DNA from: an uncultured Oscillospiraceae bacterium
GTDB lineage: Bacteria; Bacillota_A; Clostridia; Oscillospirales; Oscillospiraceae
Direction: 5' to 3'
DNA length: 25,433 bases
NCBI GenBank assembly: GCA_910579155.1
Contig: CAJTTS010000049.1
Span: forward strand, 1 to 25,433
Made by a program: the position numbers and the translations under genes. Under the pieces are notes generated by a model. The model had not been told where the DNA came from, searched no databases, and saw nothing but the letters and a program-made list of their open reading frames with translations. Below are positions 8,034-16,911 of this stretch, in pieces (positions within the stretch are counted from its first letter, which is position 1; every line of letters starts with the position of its first letter).

Positions 8034-8069
8034 GTAAAAAATGGGGGTACACCCATTGGATGTACCCCT
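8034..8069 (-). terminator. Intrinsic terminator between ligA and the YkgJ-like gene
   Basis: GGGGTACA at 8044-8051 pairs with TGTACCCC at 8061-8068. On the minus strand the hairpin is followed by a T-rich run (positions 8040-8035). It lies inside a run of co-directional genes, and the 8050-8100 interval shows no promoter that could restart transcription. It therefore looks like a terminator that must be bypassed for the ten-kilobase operon to be read through. Confidence 0.72.
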
Positions 8070-8100
8070 TGTGCCATGACTGGCCGGATGTATGGTGTTG

Positions 8101-10391
<2,291 letters not shown>

Positions 10392-10401
10392 ATTGCTCAC
10401 C

Positions 10402-10593
10402 TCCTTGTTCGTGAAATGAAAAAAGGGACGCTTTCCAGCGTCCCAAACTTTGCCCCAAAGGGGCCATATATATAAAAAAGCGCCCAAAGACCACAGGGTC
10501 TTCGGACGCTTTGAAACACAGTGACTATGATTACAAATGTAATCTTCAGATACTTTATGACCGTATTATACTCGCTCCCAGCTGCATTTGCAA
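10402..10593 (-). promoter_or_regulatory. Leader module A: promoter, repeats, hairpin and two tandem terminators
   Basis: Minus-strand promoter: -35 TTGCAA at 10588-10593, 17-bp spacer, -10 TATAAT at 10565-10570. R1 (GTATCTGA) ends at about 10546. A perfect hairpin GATTAC-ATTT-GTAATC lies at 10529-10544, and R2 (GTCACTGTG) at 10517-10525. Terminator 1 is at 10474-10513 (GCGTCC-GGGCGC base with an AAGACC/GGTCTT upper stem, then six T). A small GCCCC/GGGGC hairpin and terminator 2 at 10419-10444 (GGGACGCT/AGCGTCCC, six T) follow, then GGAGG and the TTG start at 10391. Both terminators lie between the promoter and the first gene. Confidence 0.85.
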
Positions 10594-10621
10594 GAGCAAT
10601 TTGTGAAATCTATGTATCCCG

Positions 10622-11638
10622 TCAGCACGGATGGGGGCAGGTGTCACAGTCGTAATGCTGCCATGCACCGCTTTCATCCTGATAAAGGCAATCGCTGTCA
10701 CCCCAGCATTCAACGTACATGGCATATGCGTCGGCTGAACCATCTTCAAACACTGTAATGTCTAAATTTCCGCCCTCATAGGAAATCCGGCCAGTGTTGC
10801 TTCCTGTGTCTTCGTCCGCATACTTCCAGATAAAGTCCACATCCGGGAATTTATCTGCCAGCGCCGCAACGATGGGCATGGGACAGCTCCATGCGGTGGA
10901 GAAAATGATTGTGCGGTCCGCAATGTCGATATCGTTATCACAGCTGTTCCACTTGGTTCCCCAGTTCTGATTGCACCACTCATACCATGTCATAGCTTTG
11001 TAGCGGTGCAGATTGTCAATGGAACGCTTTCCCAAGTCATAAAGCGACTTGCCCTCCTCTGTCTTCAAGAAGGAGGAAAGAGCATCAGGGACCCCAGGAG
11101 ATATCCCGTTTCGCTTCATACACGCAATCAGGTGATTCGTCACATAATCAGCTACGCCGGGCAGATGGTATCGCTCTTGGAAATCCCCTATCTGTGGTGT
11201 CCATCCCCGGCCAGCAGCTATTTCTTTGACCGAATTGTACAGACTGTTCAGCTTAGCCATAGCTTCTGTGGCGTTGTCATCTTTACAGACATCAGGATGA
11301 ATTTCTTTGCTGTATGCTTTGTATTCACGGGTAACGGTCAGAAGATCATCCTTGGAAAAAACGTCCCAACACCCCTGAGCCCTCAGAATACGCTGGATAG
11401 TCGAGCCGGAGTTATCGGTCTCTACGTGCATCAGCCGATAAAGCAGCATCCCAATATCATTATTGGAACCGCTTTCAATATTCAGCGCTTCTGGCATGGG
11501 GATGAGGGTATTGAAGTCAAACCAATCGCCCTCCCCTGTGACTGGATGGGTGTTGACTACCGTTTTGTACAGGGCCGCAATCCGATCCTGCGGTACGTTT
11601 TTGCTAAATTGGATCACATTTTTAACATAATTAGGCAT
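10622..11638 (-). CDS. DUF1281/YubB-like protein with an embedded J-domain, 338 aa
   Basis: The ends match the DUF1281/YubB ferredoxin-like family of plasmid and phage proteins. The N terminus has MPNYVKNVIQF and FNTLIPMPEAL (about residues 1-55). The C-terminal part has WYEWCNQNWGTKWN, FSTAWSCPMP and YADEDTGSNTG (about 220-300). Between them, at about residues 97-141, is a J-domain-like helix-loop-helix: a charged helix, the HPD tripeptide at 114-116 and ATEAMAKLNSLYNSVKE. HPD is the signature by which J-proteins stimulate DnaK/Hsp70 ATPase. The ATG at 11638 has AGGAGAG 9 nt upstream. It is the last gene of the module B operon. DUF1281 function is unknown; the J-domain suggests the host Hsp70 is a partner. 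Confidence 0.75.
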   Translation of the reverse strand: MPNYVKNVIQFSKNVPQDRIAALYKTVVNTHPVTGEGDWFDFNTLIPMPEALNIESGSNNDIGMLLYRLMHVETDNSGSTIQRILRAQGCWDVFSKDDLLTVTREYKAYSKEIHPDVCKDDNATEAMAKLNSLYNSVKEIAAGRGWTPQIGDFQERYHLPGVADYVTNHLIACMKRNGISPGVPDALSSFLKTEEGKSLYDLGKRSIDNLHRYKAMTWYEWCNQNWGTKWNSCDNDIDIADRTIIFSTAWSCPMPIVAALADKFPDVDFIWKYADEDTGSNTGRISYEGGNLDITVFEDGSADAYAMYVECWGDSDCLYQDESGAWQHYDCDTCPHPC

Positions 11639-11653
11639 ACGAAACTTCTCTCC

Positions 11654-11851
11654 TTATCGCTGGGCTTTATGCTTCCCGAAGTTGAGTTCATAGATCATGC
11701 GGCTGATTTCTGCGTCATTGTCCCATCGGGTGCTGAGGACATCTCTGTCCGGACCCTCACCCACAAAGACAGACACCATACCGTCCTGAATATGCAGCAG
11801 TACCGATTGACGCTGTGCGCAGATAATCGCTAAATTTCCAAGCTGTTTCAT
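11654..11851 (-). CDS. Small hypothetical protein, 65 aa
   Basis: The ATG at 11851 has GGAGG 7 nt upstream and overlaps the stop of the preceding gene as ATGA, strong evidence for a real, coupled gene. The protein is a short mixed alpha/beta chain (LAIICAQRQSVLLHIQDG, then SVFVGEGPDRDVLSTRWD) ending in basic residues. No motif recognised. Confidence 0.65.
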   Translation of the reverse strand: MKQLGNLAIICAQRQSVLLHIQDGMVSVFVGEGPDRDVLSTRWDNDAEISRMIYELNFGKHKAQR

Positions 11852-12165
11852 TCGATTTCCTCCAAATATTGAATGGGAATGTTCAGTTGTTGTGCTGCCT
11901 GGATCTCACCTGCCATACCATGGCTGATCCTGGTCCCGCATACCCAAGCGGCAGCGCAGTGCCGTAGGATGTTCAGTCCCAGCTCCAGCCCCTTTTCCCG
12001 CTCGACCGGATTCTGATCGTCCAGGATCTGCGGATAGAGCAGATGGACAGCGATAGGGGTATGTCCCTGCTGAATGGCCATCCGGCAGCAGCGAATCGCA
12101 AATGCCACATTGGCCTCGATATCCCCCGCATAGGGTGAGATGATGTAGGTCAATTCCTTGCTCAC
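11848..12165 (-). CDS. DUF4406/DUF7768 nucleoside-deoxyribosyltransferase-like protein, 105 aa
   Basis: The start is the GTG at 12165, 8 nt after GGAGG, the same geometry as the first gene behind module A; a GTG three codons earlier overlaps the ribosome-binding site. The product shows the compact pattern of small nucleoside 2-deoxyribosyltransferase-like proteins of phages and mobile elements: YIISPYAGDIEANVAFA, CCRMAIQQGHTPIAVHLLYP, LGLNILRHCAAAWVCG and SHGMAGEIQAAQ. Such proteins have a Rossmann-like fold, and some act on nucleosides or nucleotides, but activity is not shown for this subfamily. It is first in the module B operon. Confidence 0.78.
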   Translation of the reverse strand: MSKELTYIISPYAGDIEANVAFAIRCCRMAIQQGHTPIAVHLLYPQILDDQNPVEREKGLELGLNILRHCAAAWVCGTRISHGMAGEIQAAQQLNIPIQYLEEIE

Positions 12166-12171
12166 TTTGTT

Positions 12172-12366
12172 CACCTCCTTGTTCGTGAAATGAAAAAGGG
12201 ACGCTTTTCAGCGTCCCAAACTCTGCCCAAAAGGGCCATATATAATAAAAAAGCGCCCAAAGGTACGAATACCTCTGGACGCTTTGTAACACGGCTACTT
12301 TGACTGCTCTCGCAATCGACTGATACTGTATGAGGGCATTATACCCGACCTTGTGGGAAATTGCAA
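12172..12366 (-). promoter_or_regulatory. Leader module B: promoter, repeats, hairpin and two tandem terminators
   Basis: Promoter: -35 TTGCAA at 12361-12366, 17-bp spacer, -10 TATAAT at 12338-12343. R1 (GTATCAGT) lies at about 12319-12326. A GATTGC-GAGA-GCAGTC hairpin is at 12302-12317, and R2 (GTAGCCGTG) at 12290-12298. Terminator 1 is at 12247-12285 with an upper stem AGAGGTA/TACCTTT. A GCCC/GGGC mini-hairpin follows, then terminator 2 at 12193-12217, then GGAGG. Compared with module A, the hairpin and the upper stem of terminator 1 differ in sequence but keep pairing. Confidence 0.85.
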
Positions 12367-12446
12367 TCCCTATCCAAAAGAATGTTAATGCAGCCCTTAC
12401 CCTGCCCCGCTATAATTTAGGGTGCTGGCAAGGTGTTGTCTTGCTG

Positions 12447-12812
12447 TCAGGCCTCGTATTCCCCCTTTGTTCCCCACACCAAAGTCTGGCCATGCCTGCC
12501 ATTCAAACGATCAGAATACTTACACTCGGCAACCATATATTGGTCGGGGACTTTTGGCGGGACCGGTCTGCGCGGCGCTTCTGCCATCTGGCTGTCAAAA
12601 AGAGAGGTCTGCGTATCGGCTACATGCTTTTCGTCTAACAGTCTGTACCAGTAAATGATATGATTTCGAACCAGGTTCATGTTGACTCCATCTGGCCAGC
12701 TTGGATCTTGACAGCCACTGCAGGCGATATTATTCCATTGCTGGAATTCCCGGTCTATTTCGGCCTGAATCTGCTGGACTGTCATTTTTTCATGCGGGAT
12801 GTACTTTGCCAT
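12447..12812 (-). CDS. Hypothetical protein, 121 aa
   Basis: A 121-residue soluble protein. The N-terminal part is helical (MTVQQIQAEIDREFQQWNN), followed by ACSGCQDPSWPDGVNMNLVR, which contains a CxxC pair and a PDG-N-NLVRNHI pattern I have seen in mobile-element proteins of unknown function. The C-terminal half is proline-rich then basic (RRPVPPKVPDQYMV). The start at 12812 lacks a strong ribosome-binding site and lies 18 nt after the preceding gene, so translation may be coupled. Last gene of the module C operon. The 80 bases between its stop and module B hold nothing I can identify. Confidence 0.66.
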   Translation of the reverse strand: MAKYIPHEKMTVQQIQAEIDREFQQWNNIACSGCQDPSWPDGVNMNLVRNHIIYWYRLLDEKHVADTQTSLFDSQMAEAPRRPVPPKVPDQYMVAECKYSDRLNGRHGQTLVWGTKGEYEA

Positions 12813-12830
12813 AACAGATAAAGTCTTACG

Positions 12831-13397
12831 TCACAGATCTTCAAAATGCTCACATTCGTGAATACCCAGTCCGGTGATATCCTTACCGTAGAGATCACAG
12901 TCGCCGCAGCAGCAATAGAAATGCTTCAATATCGGGTTCTCCGGATCCATATAGAGCAAATCGTTCGGCTCCGGAAAACTGTACTTGTCCCCACAATATT
13001 GGCAGTTACAGCAAATTGGACCCTCGTAGTTAGGGTCGGATGGATCCTCTGGACGATTATTCCCAGCCTGGTACATTGCGATCCTTCCCATGAGCAGCGC
13101 CTTTCCTTCCGGCGTCAGTTTGGTCAGTTTGGAAAGGAACGAATAGAAATTAGCTACCGGCCGACAAGCACCGCGCATCTCCAGTGGTATCAGCACGCCA
13201 GCATTCAAACCGGGGTAATAGCAGCTGTCGTTGTCCAAAATCCCAACGTAACCTCCGCCAGAAGCGTCCTCGTCGTGGGCCTGTTTCGTTTTTCGATCTA
13301 CCAGAACCCATACACCTTCCCCATTGCCTGCAAGATAGTCCTGCTCAGTCAACGGGAGGTTGACCTTAATGTATTCTGTCATATGTCCTTTGTCCAT
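12831..13397 (-). CDS. Cysteine-rich hypothetical protein, 188 aa
   Basis: The ATG at 13397 has AAGGAG 7 nt upstream. The N-terminal two thirds is a mixed domain with a glycine-rich turn (ASGGGYVGILDND). The C-terminal third is cysteine-rich: CCNCQYCG, then FYCCCGDCDLYG and HECEHFEDL, which together suggest two metal sites. The tail pattern (CxxC pairs ending C-x-HF) is like small zinc- or iron-binding domains. It follows the broken small gene at 13445-13619 and precedes the 121-residue gene. Function not recognised. Confidence 0.68.
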   Translation of the reverse strand: MDKGHMTEYIKVNLPLTEQDYLAGNGEGVWVLVDRKTKQAHDEDASGGGYVGILDNDSCYYPGLNAGVLIPLEMRGACRPVANFYSFLSKLTKLTPEGKALLMGRIAMYQAGNNRPEDPSDPNYEGPICCNCQYCGDKYSFPEPNDLLYMDPENPILKHFYCCCGDCDLYGKDITGLGIHECEHFEDL

Positions 13398-13444
13398 GTC
13401 ACTTCTCCTTACTTAATTTTTCTTCAGTTGCTGAAATCAATTTT

Positions 13445-13619
13445 TTACGCGAACATCTCCTGCTTTTCCTTAATCATTTGCTCCACATCGGCTTCTTTCC
13501 CGCACACATCACACAGACCTTTTTGTGCGATTTCTTCAAATTCCGGCCTATTTTGAACCTCCTAAGATCAGCATTGTTTTAAGGTCAGAGTATGGCAGGT
13601 GTTCAATAATCGTCAGGAT
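13445..13619 (-). pseudogene. Small zinc-motif gene with a frame break and no normal start codon
   Basis: Directly behind module C is GGAGG, but the codon at the right distance is ATC (13619), followed in frame by CTG. The frame reads LTIIEHLPYSDLKTMLILGG and meets TAG after SK. One base further on (+1 frame) it continues RPEFEEIAQKGLCDVCGKEADV and on to TAA at 13445, including a CxxC motif. Reading both together gives a small plausible protein of about 57 residues. AGGAGG lies 4 nt before the AAA-TAG shift site, similar in layout to the programmed +1 site of prfB. Either it is a decayed gene (start lost, one indel) or a frameshift is used; decay is simpler. Confidence 0.5.
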
Positions 13620-13626
13620 ATCTTTT

Positions 13627-13819
13627 CCTCCTTTCCCCAAAATGAAAAAAGGACGCCATTCAGCGTCCCAAACTCTGCCCCGCAGGGCCATATATAATAA
13701 AAAAGCGCCCAAAGGTGTGAAAAACCTCTGGACGCTTTGTAACACGGCTACTTTGACTACTTTTGCAATCAACTGATACTGTATGAATCAATTATATCCG
13801 ATTGAGCAGAGAATTACAA
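13627..13819 (-). promoter_or_regulatory. Leader module C: promoter, repeats, hairpin and two tandem terminators
   Basis: Promoter: -35 TTGTAA at 13814-13819, 17-bp spacer, -10 TATAAT at 13791-13796. R1 (GTATCAGT) lies at about 13772-13779. A GATTGC-AAAA-GTAGTC hairpin is at 13755-13770, and R2 (GTAGCCGTG) at 13743-13751. Terminator 1 is at 13699-13738 and terminator 2 at 13645-13669, followed by a GGAGG site. It is closest in sequence to module B. Differences fall mainly in loops and in paired positions that still pair, for example the hairpin change from GCAGTC to GTAGTC. Confidence 0.85.
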
Positions 13820-13845
13820 TCTTTTTTTGAAAGCATTGCGGCAAC

Positions 13846-14079
13846 TCACTTGTACCAATACTGTTTCGTTTTTTCCTCTGCTTCCTCCAAGGACAGGTCA
13901 AACTGTTCTGCTACCGTTTGGATGACTAAATCCAATGTCTGGGAAAGTCTCTTCAGTGTGACCACAAGCGCTTTGATGCCAGTTTCCCGCATCTCCTCAC
14001 GGCCTTCCTTGCGGCCCTCCTCACGGCCTTCCTCGCGCCCCTGTCTCAGCAAATCCCTGGTTTTCATTGCCCATGTCAT
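13846..14079 (-). CDS. Small charged protein resembling the C-terminal tail of Rpn/PD-(D/E)XK transposase-nucleases
   Basis: The ATG at 14079 (MTWAMKTRDLLRQ) has AAAGGAGG 8 nt upstream. Residues 13-31 are a GREE-type repeat (QGREEGREEGRKEGREE), then a helical segment ending with LSLEEAEEK. Recombination-promoting nuclease/putative transposase (Rpn) proteins commonly end with just such a tail. The catalytic PD-(D/E)XK domain is absent here, so this is either a remnant that kept a ribosome-binding site or a stand-alone coiled-coil protein. It lies downstream of the RloA/RloB genes and upstream of module C. Confidence 0.6.
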   Translation of the reverse strand: MTWAMKTRDLLRQGREEGREEGRKEGREEMRETGIKALVVTLKRLSQTLDLVIQTVAEQFDLSLEEAEEKTKQYWYK

Positions 14080-14189
14080 ATAAGATACCTCCTTTGTCCG
14101 GTCGCTGCGCACGGTATGTACGGTAAAATTCGACAGAATACAACACAAGCCAATTTTTCACATAAATACAAAATTGCACTCACATCATA

Positions 14190-14837
14190 CTATTCCTGAT
14201 TTTGAAGTGCTTTTTTGCGAATTTCATCCACTAAATGATGTAATGTTGTACCAGGGCACATCCGAGATGGTCTTGTCTCTCCACCAGCCATATACGTTTC
14301 AAGACGTTTTTCAGCAATCTGTATTGCCCTAGATTCGTCTCCAAACCGATTCAGCATCGCATATATCTGTTGGCTTGATTTTTCGTACTCCTGACCAGTC
14401 TTTTTCTCATATAGGTTGGCAAATCCCTTCCAGCAAGCAACGGAATCTTGCACTGAAGGCATCTTTCCAAAATAAGCATCAAACCAGATTTCAATGCAGG
14501 GATTTGACCAACCAATCTTGATATCTCTGCTCTGGGCTTCTCTAATAATATCATCAAAATTCACTACTTTGTCCCTGTCAAAGACGATCCAACACTGACG
14601 ATATTGAGGATCAATAGTGGCTTGCTCGCAAGCTTTTATCAGCTCCTTTGTTTTGGCCGATGAGACCTTAATCACAATTCTGCCTTGCAGCTCCGCCGGA
14701 AGAGCATCTCGCAAGCCATATAAATAATTTCGCTCAGTTTCTTTGGTGTCTGTTACAACAAAATAGTAGCCTAAATCCGGGACTTTTTGTGGGAAACTAT
14801 CTCGCCGTTTTCGCACTCCGTTTCGTTCTCTTGACAT
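14190..14837 (-). CDS. rloB: RloB-family TOPRIM-like protein, partner of the RloA-like ATPase, 215 aa
   Basis: Predicted effector nuclease of a two-gene anti-phage (abortive-infection-type) system. RloB landmarks are YYFVVTDTKETERNY (about residues 24-38, with E33/E35), CWIVFDRDKV (82-91, acidic D87/D89) and IGWSNPCIEIWFDAYF (108-123). The first two fit the glutamate and DxD metal-binding sites of TOPRIM folds. The gene starts 2 nt after the stop of the ATPase gene, so the two are surely co-expressed. Comparable pairs include lactococcal AbiL and, more distantly, OLD/PARIS-type ATPase plus TOPRIM pairs. It is A+T-richer than the flanking operons and lacks the shared leader module, suggesting separate acquisition. 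Confidence 0.85.
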   Translation of the reverse strand: MSRERNGVRKRRDSFPQKVPDLGYYFVVTDTKETERNYLYGLRDALPAELQGRIVIKVSSAKTKELIKACEQATIDPQYRQCWIVFDRDKVVNFDDIIREAQSRDIKIGWSNPCIEIWFDAYFGKMPSVQDSVACWKGFANLYEKKTGQEYEKSSQQIYAMLNRFGDESRAIQIAEKRLETYMAGGETRPSRMCPGTTLHHLVDEIRKKALQNQE

Positions 14838-14839
14838 TT

Positions 14840-16093
14840 CTAATCCCTCCTAAGCACATCCATGTATTGCAGGTCGGGAATAGCTCCATATTTGCCAAGG
14901 AGGTAATTCTTTTCGTAATTCTCATCTTTTCGGATTTTTAGGCCATCCTCATCAGTAAAGTCAGCCAGTGAATAGAGACTGGACGCTCCGTCTCTATCCT
15001 TCTCTGTAAACCATATCTCGTCCCGGCGCAGCAAATTATTGGAGAGTTGCCAAGCGTCATGCGTGGTAAAAATGATCTGTGCGTGTTTAGGGTTAACTTC
15101 TGGATTGAGGAAGGCCAGCAGAAAGTTCCGAACCAGAAGAGGATGCAGACGCGCATTCAGTTCATCGATCAGCAGGATACCGCCCTCCGCCAATGTGTCC
15201 TGAAAAAACGGATATAACGCAAACATCTTCAATGTTCCAGCGGATTCTTGAGGGAATGGCAAGGAAATAATACGACCATCCCTAGTACGGTGCAAAGCAT
15301 CAATCCGTACAAGCTCACCTTGGCTGTCCTCTCGCAATAATTCAACACGGAAATCCACAATAGAGGAATCGAACGAAGCCAGATAGGAAGCCACTTCTTT
15401 CTGAACTTGCCTGCTTCGAGAAAACCCACGGGGAATCCTGGATGATAAGAATTCGTTTTCCTGGGGATCTCCGAAATCGGCAAAATTCAAAAAATAGAAC
15501 CAATCCCGAACCGCCTTCAAAATGTCTATCTTGAGCTTCGCTCCCAAAGAAACAACCAAAACTTCTTGTTCCAAAGAAAGTCTGATATTTTCCTCCTGCC
15601 TTGAAGAAATTCCATCTAACACCAGTTCTTTCGGATTCCGATAGAAGATTTTCCGAAAGCTCCTTGCAGATTTCGCTTTGGTATTCAGCCATTCCTCCAC
15701 AATGCCATAGCTATCTAACGTAAAACCGTAATTATAGGTTTTTTCTCCATGATCCTCATCACCGGTGAAGTATACCTCAAAAGAAGACTCAGCTCTCTTG
15801 CTGTCGGAATCAAAGATGAACGGAGTCCTTCGCAGTCGTTCGATCCGCTCCTTTTCATGGTCGCCGCCATACATAAAGGAGTCAATAACATACGTTGCCA
15901 TAAAACGCAACGCCTCAATTACATTCGATTTTCCACTAGCATTGGCACCAAAGATAGCGGCAGCGGGAAGAAGTTTTTCATTACCGGATGAAACAATGTG
16001 ATTGCTGTATTCTGAGATTTTTGTGGCCGATAGGTCCAGAATTGTATCATCCCGGAAGGATTTGAAATTCTCAAATCGAAACTGTATTAGCAT
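14840..16093 (-). CDS. RloA-like AAA ATPase (SMC/ABC-type), defence sensor, 417 aa
   Basis: ATPase partner of the RloB-like protein. The N terminus (MLIQFRFENFKSFRDD) is typical of AAA15/AAA21 OLD-type ATPases. Walker A is GANASGKS (about 49-56). Walker B is GGILLIDELNARLHP (about 308-322), followed by IIFTTHD, the switch histidine region. The long middle part would form the coiled-coil/lid region. I choose the ATG at 16093, 9 nt after GAGGAGG, over upstream ATGs. A promoter (TTGATT, 16 bp, TATAAT at 16116-16121) gives a very short leader, and a perfect 20-bp palindrome overlaps its -35. By analogy to known ATPase-TOPRIM pairs, it probably senses infection and licenses the nuclease; the trigger is unknown. 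Confidence 0.85.
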   Translation of the reverse strand: MLIQFRFENFKSFRDDTILDLSATKISEYSNHIVSSGNEKLLPAAAIFGANASGKSNVIEALRFMATYVIDSFMYGGDHEKERIERLRRTPFIFDSDSKRAESSFEVYFTGDEDHGEKTYNYGFTLDSYGIVEEWLNTKAKSARSFRKIFYRNPKELVLDGISSRQEENIRLSLEQEVLVVSLGAKLKIDILKAVRDWFYFLNFADFGDPQENEFLSSRIPRGFSRSRQVQKEVASYLASFDSSIVDFRVELLREDSQGELVRIDALHRTRDGRIISLPFPQESAGTLKMFALYPFFQDTLAEGGILLIDELNARLHPLLVRNFLLAFLNPEVNPKHAQIIFTTHDAWQLSNNLLRRDEIWFTEKDRDGASSLYSLADFTDEDGLKIRKDENYEKNYLLGKYGAIPDLQYMDVLRRD

Positions 16094-16115
16094 ATCCATC
16101 ACCCTCCTCATTTCC

Positions 16116-16181
16116 ATTATACCCATAAACACAGAAAAATCAACGTGTATTTGAGAAAAAGTCTCAAATACACGTTGATTT
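16116..16181 (-). promoter_or_regulatory. Promoter of the RloA/RloB genes with a perfect 20-bp palindrome over the -35
   Basis: The -10 TATAAT is at 16116-16121 and the -35 TTGATT at 16138-16143 (16-bp spacer). A perfect inverted repeat with arms at 16137-16156 and 16162-16181 and a 5-nt centre covers the -35. Because it lies upstream of the expected transcription start, it looks like a repressor operator rather than an attenuator. It could also terminate transcripts arriving from upstream, since T runs flank it. Confidence 0.7.
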
Positions 16182-16401
16182 CTTACTTGACAGCCCATAT
16201 GAATCGCTCTATTTTACTATATCCGTATGTACAACCTGCTTGGTTCTTTGTACCAGCTCACTTGACAGCCAAATACCATGCCCGGAAACATCGTCAGACA
16301 GTGGAAGTTGGGACAGGGGCGTAATCGTGGTCGGCTTTTTTTGCCCTCCTTTGTTTCTTTTATTATATGCTTTTTTCTTTGATTTTGCAAGGATACCTTT
16401 T

Positions 16402-16460
16402 CAGCGCGGCAGCAATGCACAATTTGTCCAGGTAATACCCACTTGGACTGCTCCACCTTC
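16402..16460 (-). pseudogene. Remnant copy of the 3' end of the PAPS-reductase-like gene
   Basis: The stretch at 16431-16456 matches 16952-16977, the 3' end of the large gene, at 22 of 26 bases. Translated, VEQSKWVLPG mirrors VERSEWVLPA near the C terminus of that protein. The rest of the copy is not recognisable. It follows the stop of the 115-residue gene and suggests a second, now deleted, copy. The surrounding stretch 16182-16468 shows no intact gene. Confidence 0.45.
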
Positions 16461-16468
16461 TGGCCGAG

Positions 16469-16816
16469 TCATACCCAAATGAGGAGGTGCCCATTCAGTT
16501 CTCGAATCCGCACATGGATCGCCTCCAACTGGCATACCTTATGCTTTTCTTTCCATTGCCGAAGAAGCGTTTCTAATTCTGCATCATTTTGAGGCACACA
16601 GAAGTCATAAGCAAAGTTGTAGATTTTTTCGCCATTGTATTGTGCCAAAACAAGATCACCATTTATTGAGCCAACATATACCTGGCCATAGTAGCCGTTC
16701 ATCGCCTCAATCAAATCCCTGTTCATGTCGTTCAGTGAGTGATCTTCTTCGCTTGGGCCTCCATAGCGCCGCCAATATCGTTCCTGAGCGGCAAGCACTT
16801 CTCTAATACGTTCCAC
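16469..16816 (-). CDS. Hypothetical protein, 115 aa, GTG start
   Basis: The start is GTG at 16816, 7 nt after AAGGAGG. The protein is mixed alpha/beta: an N-terminal helix (REVLAAQERYWRRYGGPSEE), a beta-rich middle (GQVYVGSINGDLVLAQYNG), AYDFCVPQNDAELETLLRQW, and a final beta strand NGHLLIWV. No motif is recognised, although the AYDFCVP-ND pattern is one I have seen in proteins of similar elements. It is the last gene of the module D operon, 95 nt after the PAPS-reductase-like gene. Confidence 0.66.
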   Translation of the reverse strand: MERIREVLAAQERYWRRYGGPSEEDHSLNDMNRDLIEAMNGYYGQVYVGSINGDLVLAQYNGEKIYNFAYDFCVPQNDAELETLLRQWKEKHKVCQLEAIHVRIRELNGHLLIWV

Positions 16817-16911
16817 AACAGTTCCTCCTTATTTTGATATGAAATTGTCTCTAAATTCACGATTTCCGGACACCTTTGGATAAGCAGATTTTGCTCCCCT
16901 TTGCCAGACTG

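Noticed and set aside
10402..10593. T-box or known metabolite riboswitch in the repeated leaders
   Set aside because: No T-box core sequence or familiar aptamer motif is seen, and the downstream genes are not metabolic; the same leader precedes very different operons.
12411..12416. TATAAT on the plus strand
   Set aside because: There is no fitting -35, and it points away from a gene into the 3' end of a minus-strand gene.
13980..14042. Tandem 12-bp DNA repeats
   Set aside because: They encode the GREE repeats of the small Rpn-tail-like protein; this is coding repetition and not a separate repeat element.
16185..16270. Direct repeat ACTTGACAGCC (16185-16195 and 16260-16270) as possible attachment sites
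   Set aside because: It is only 11 bp long, is close-spaced, and has no integrase gene or element boundary beside it.
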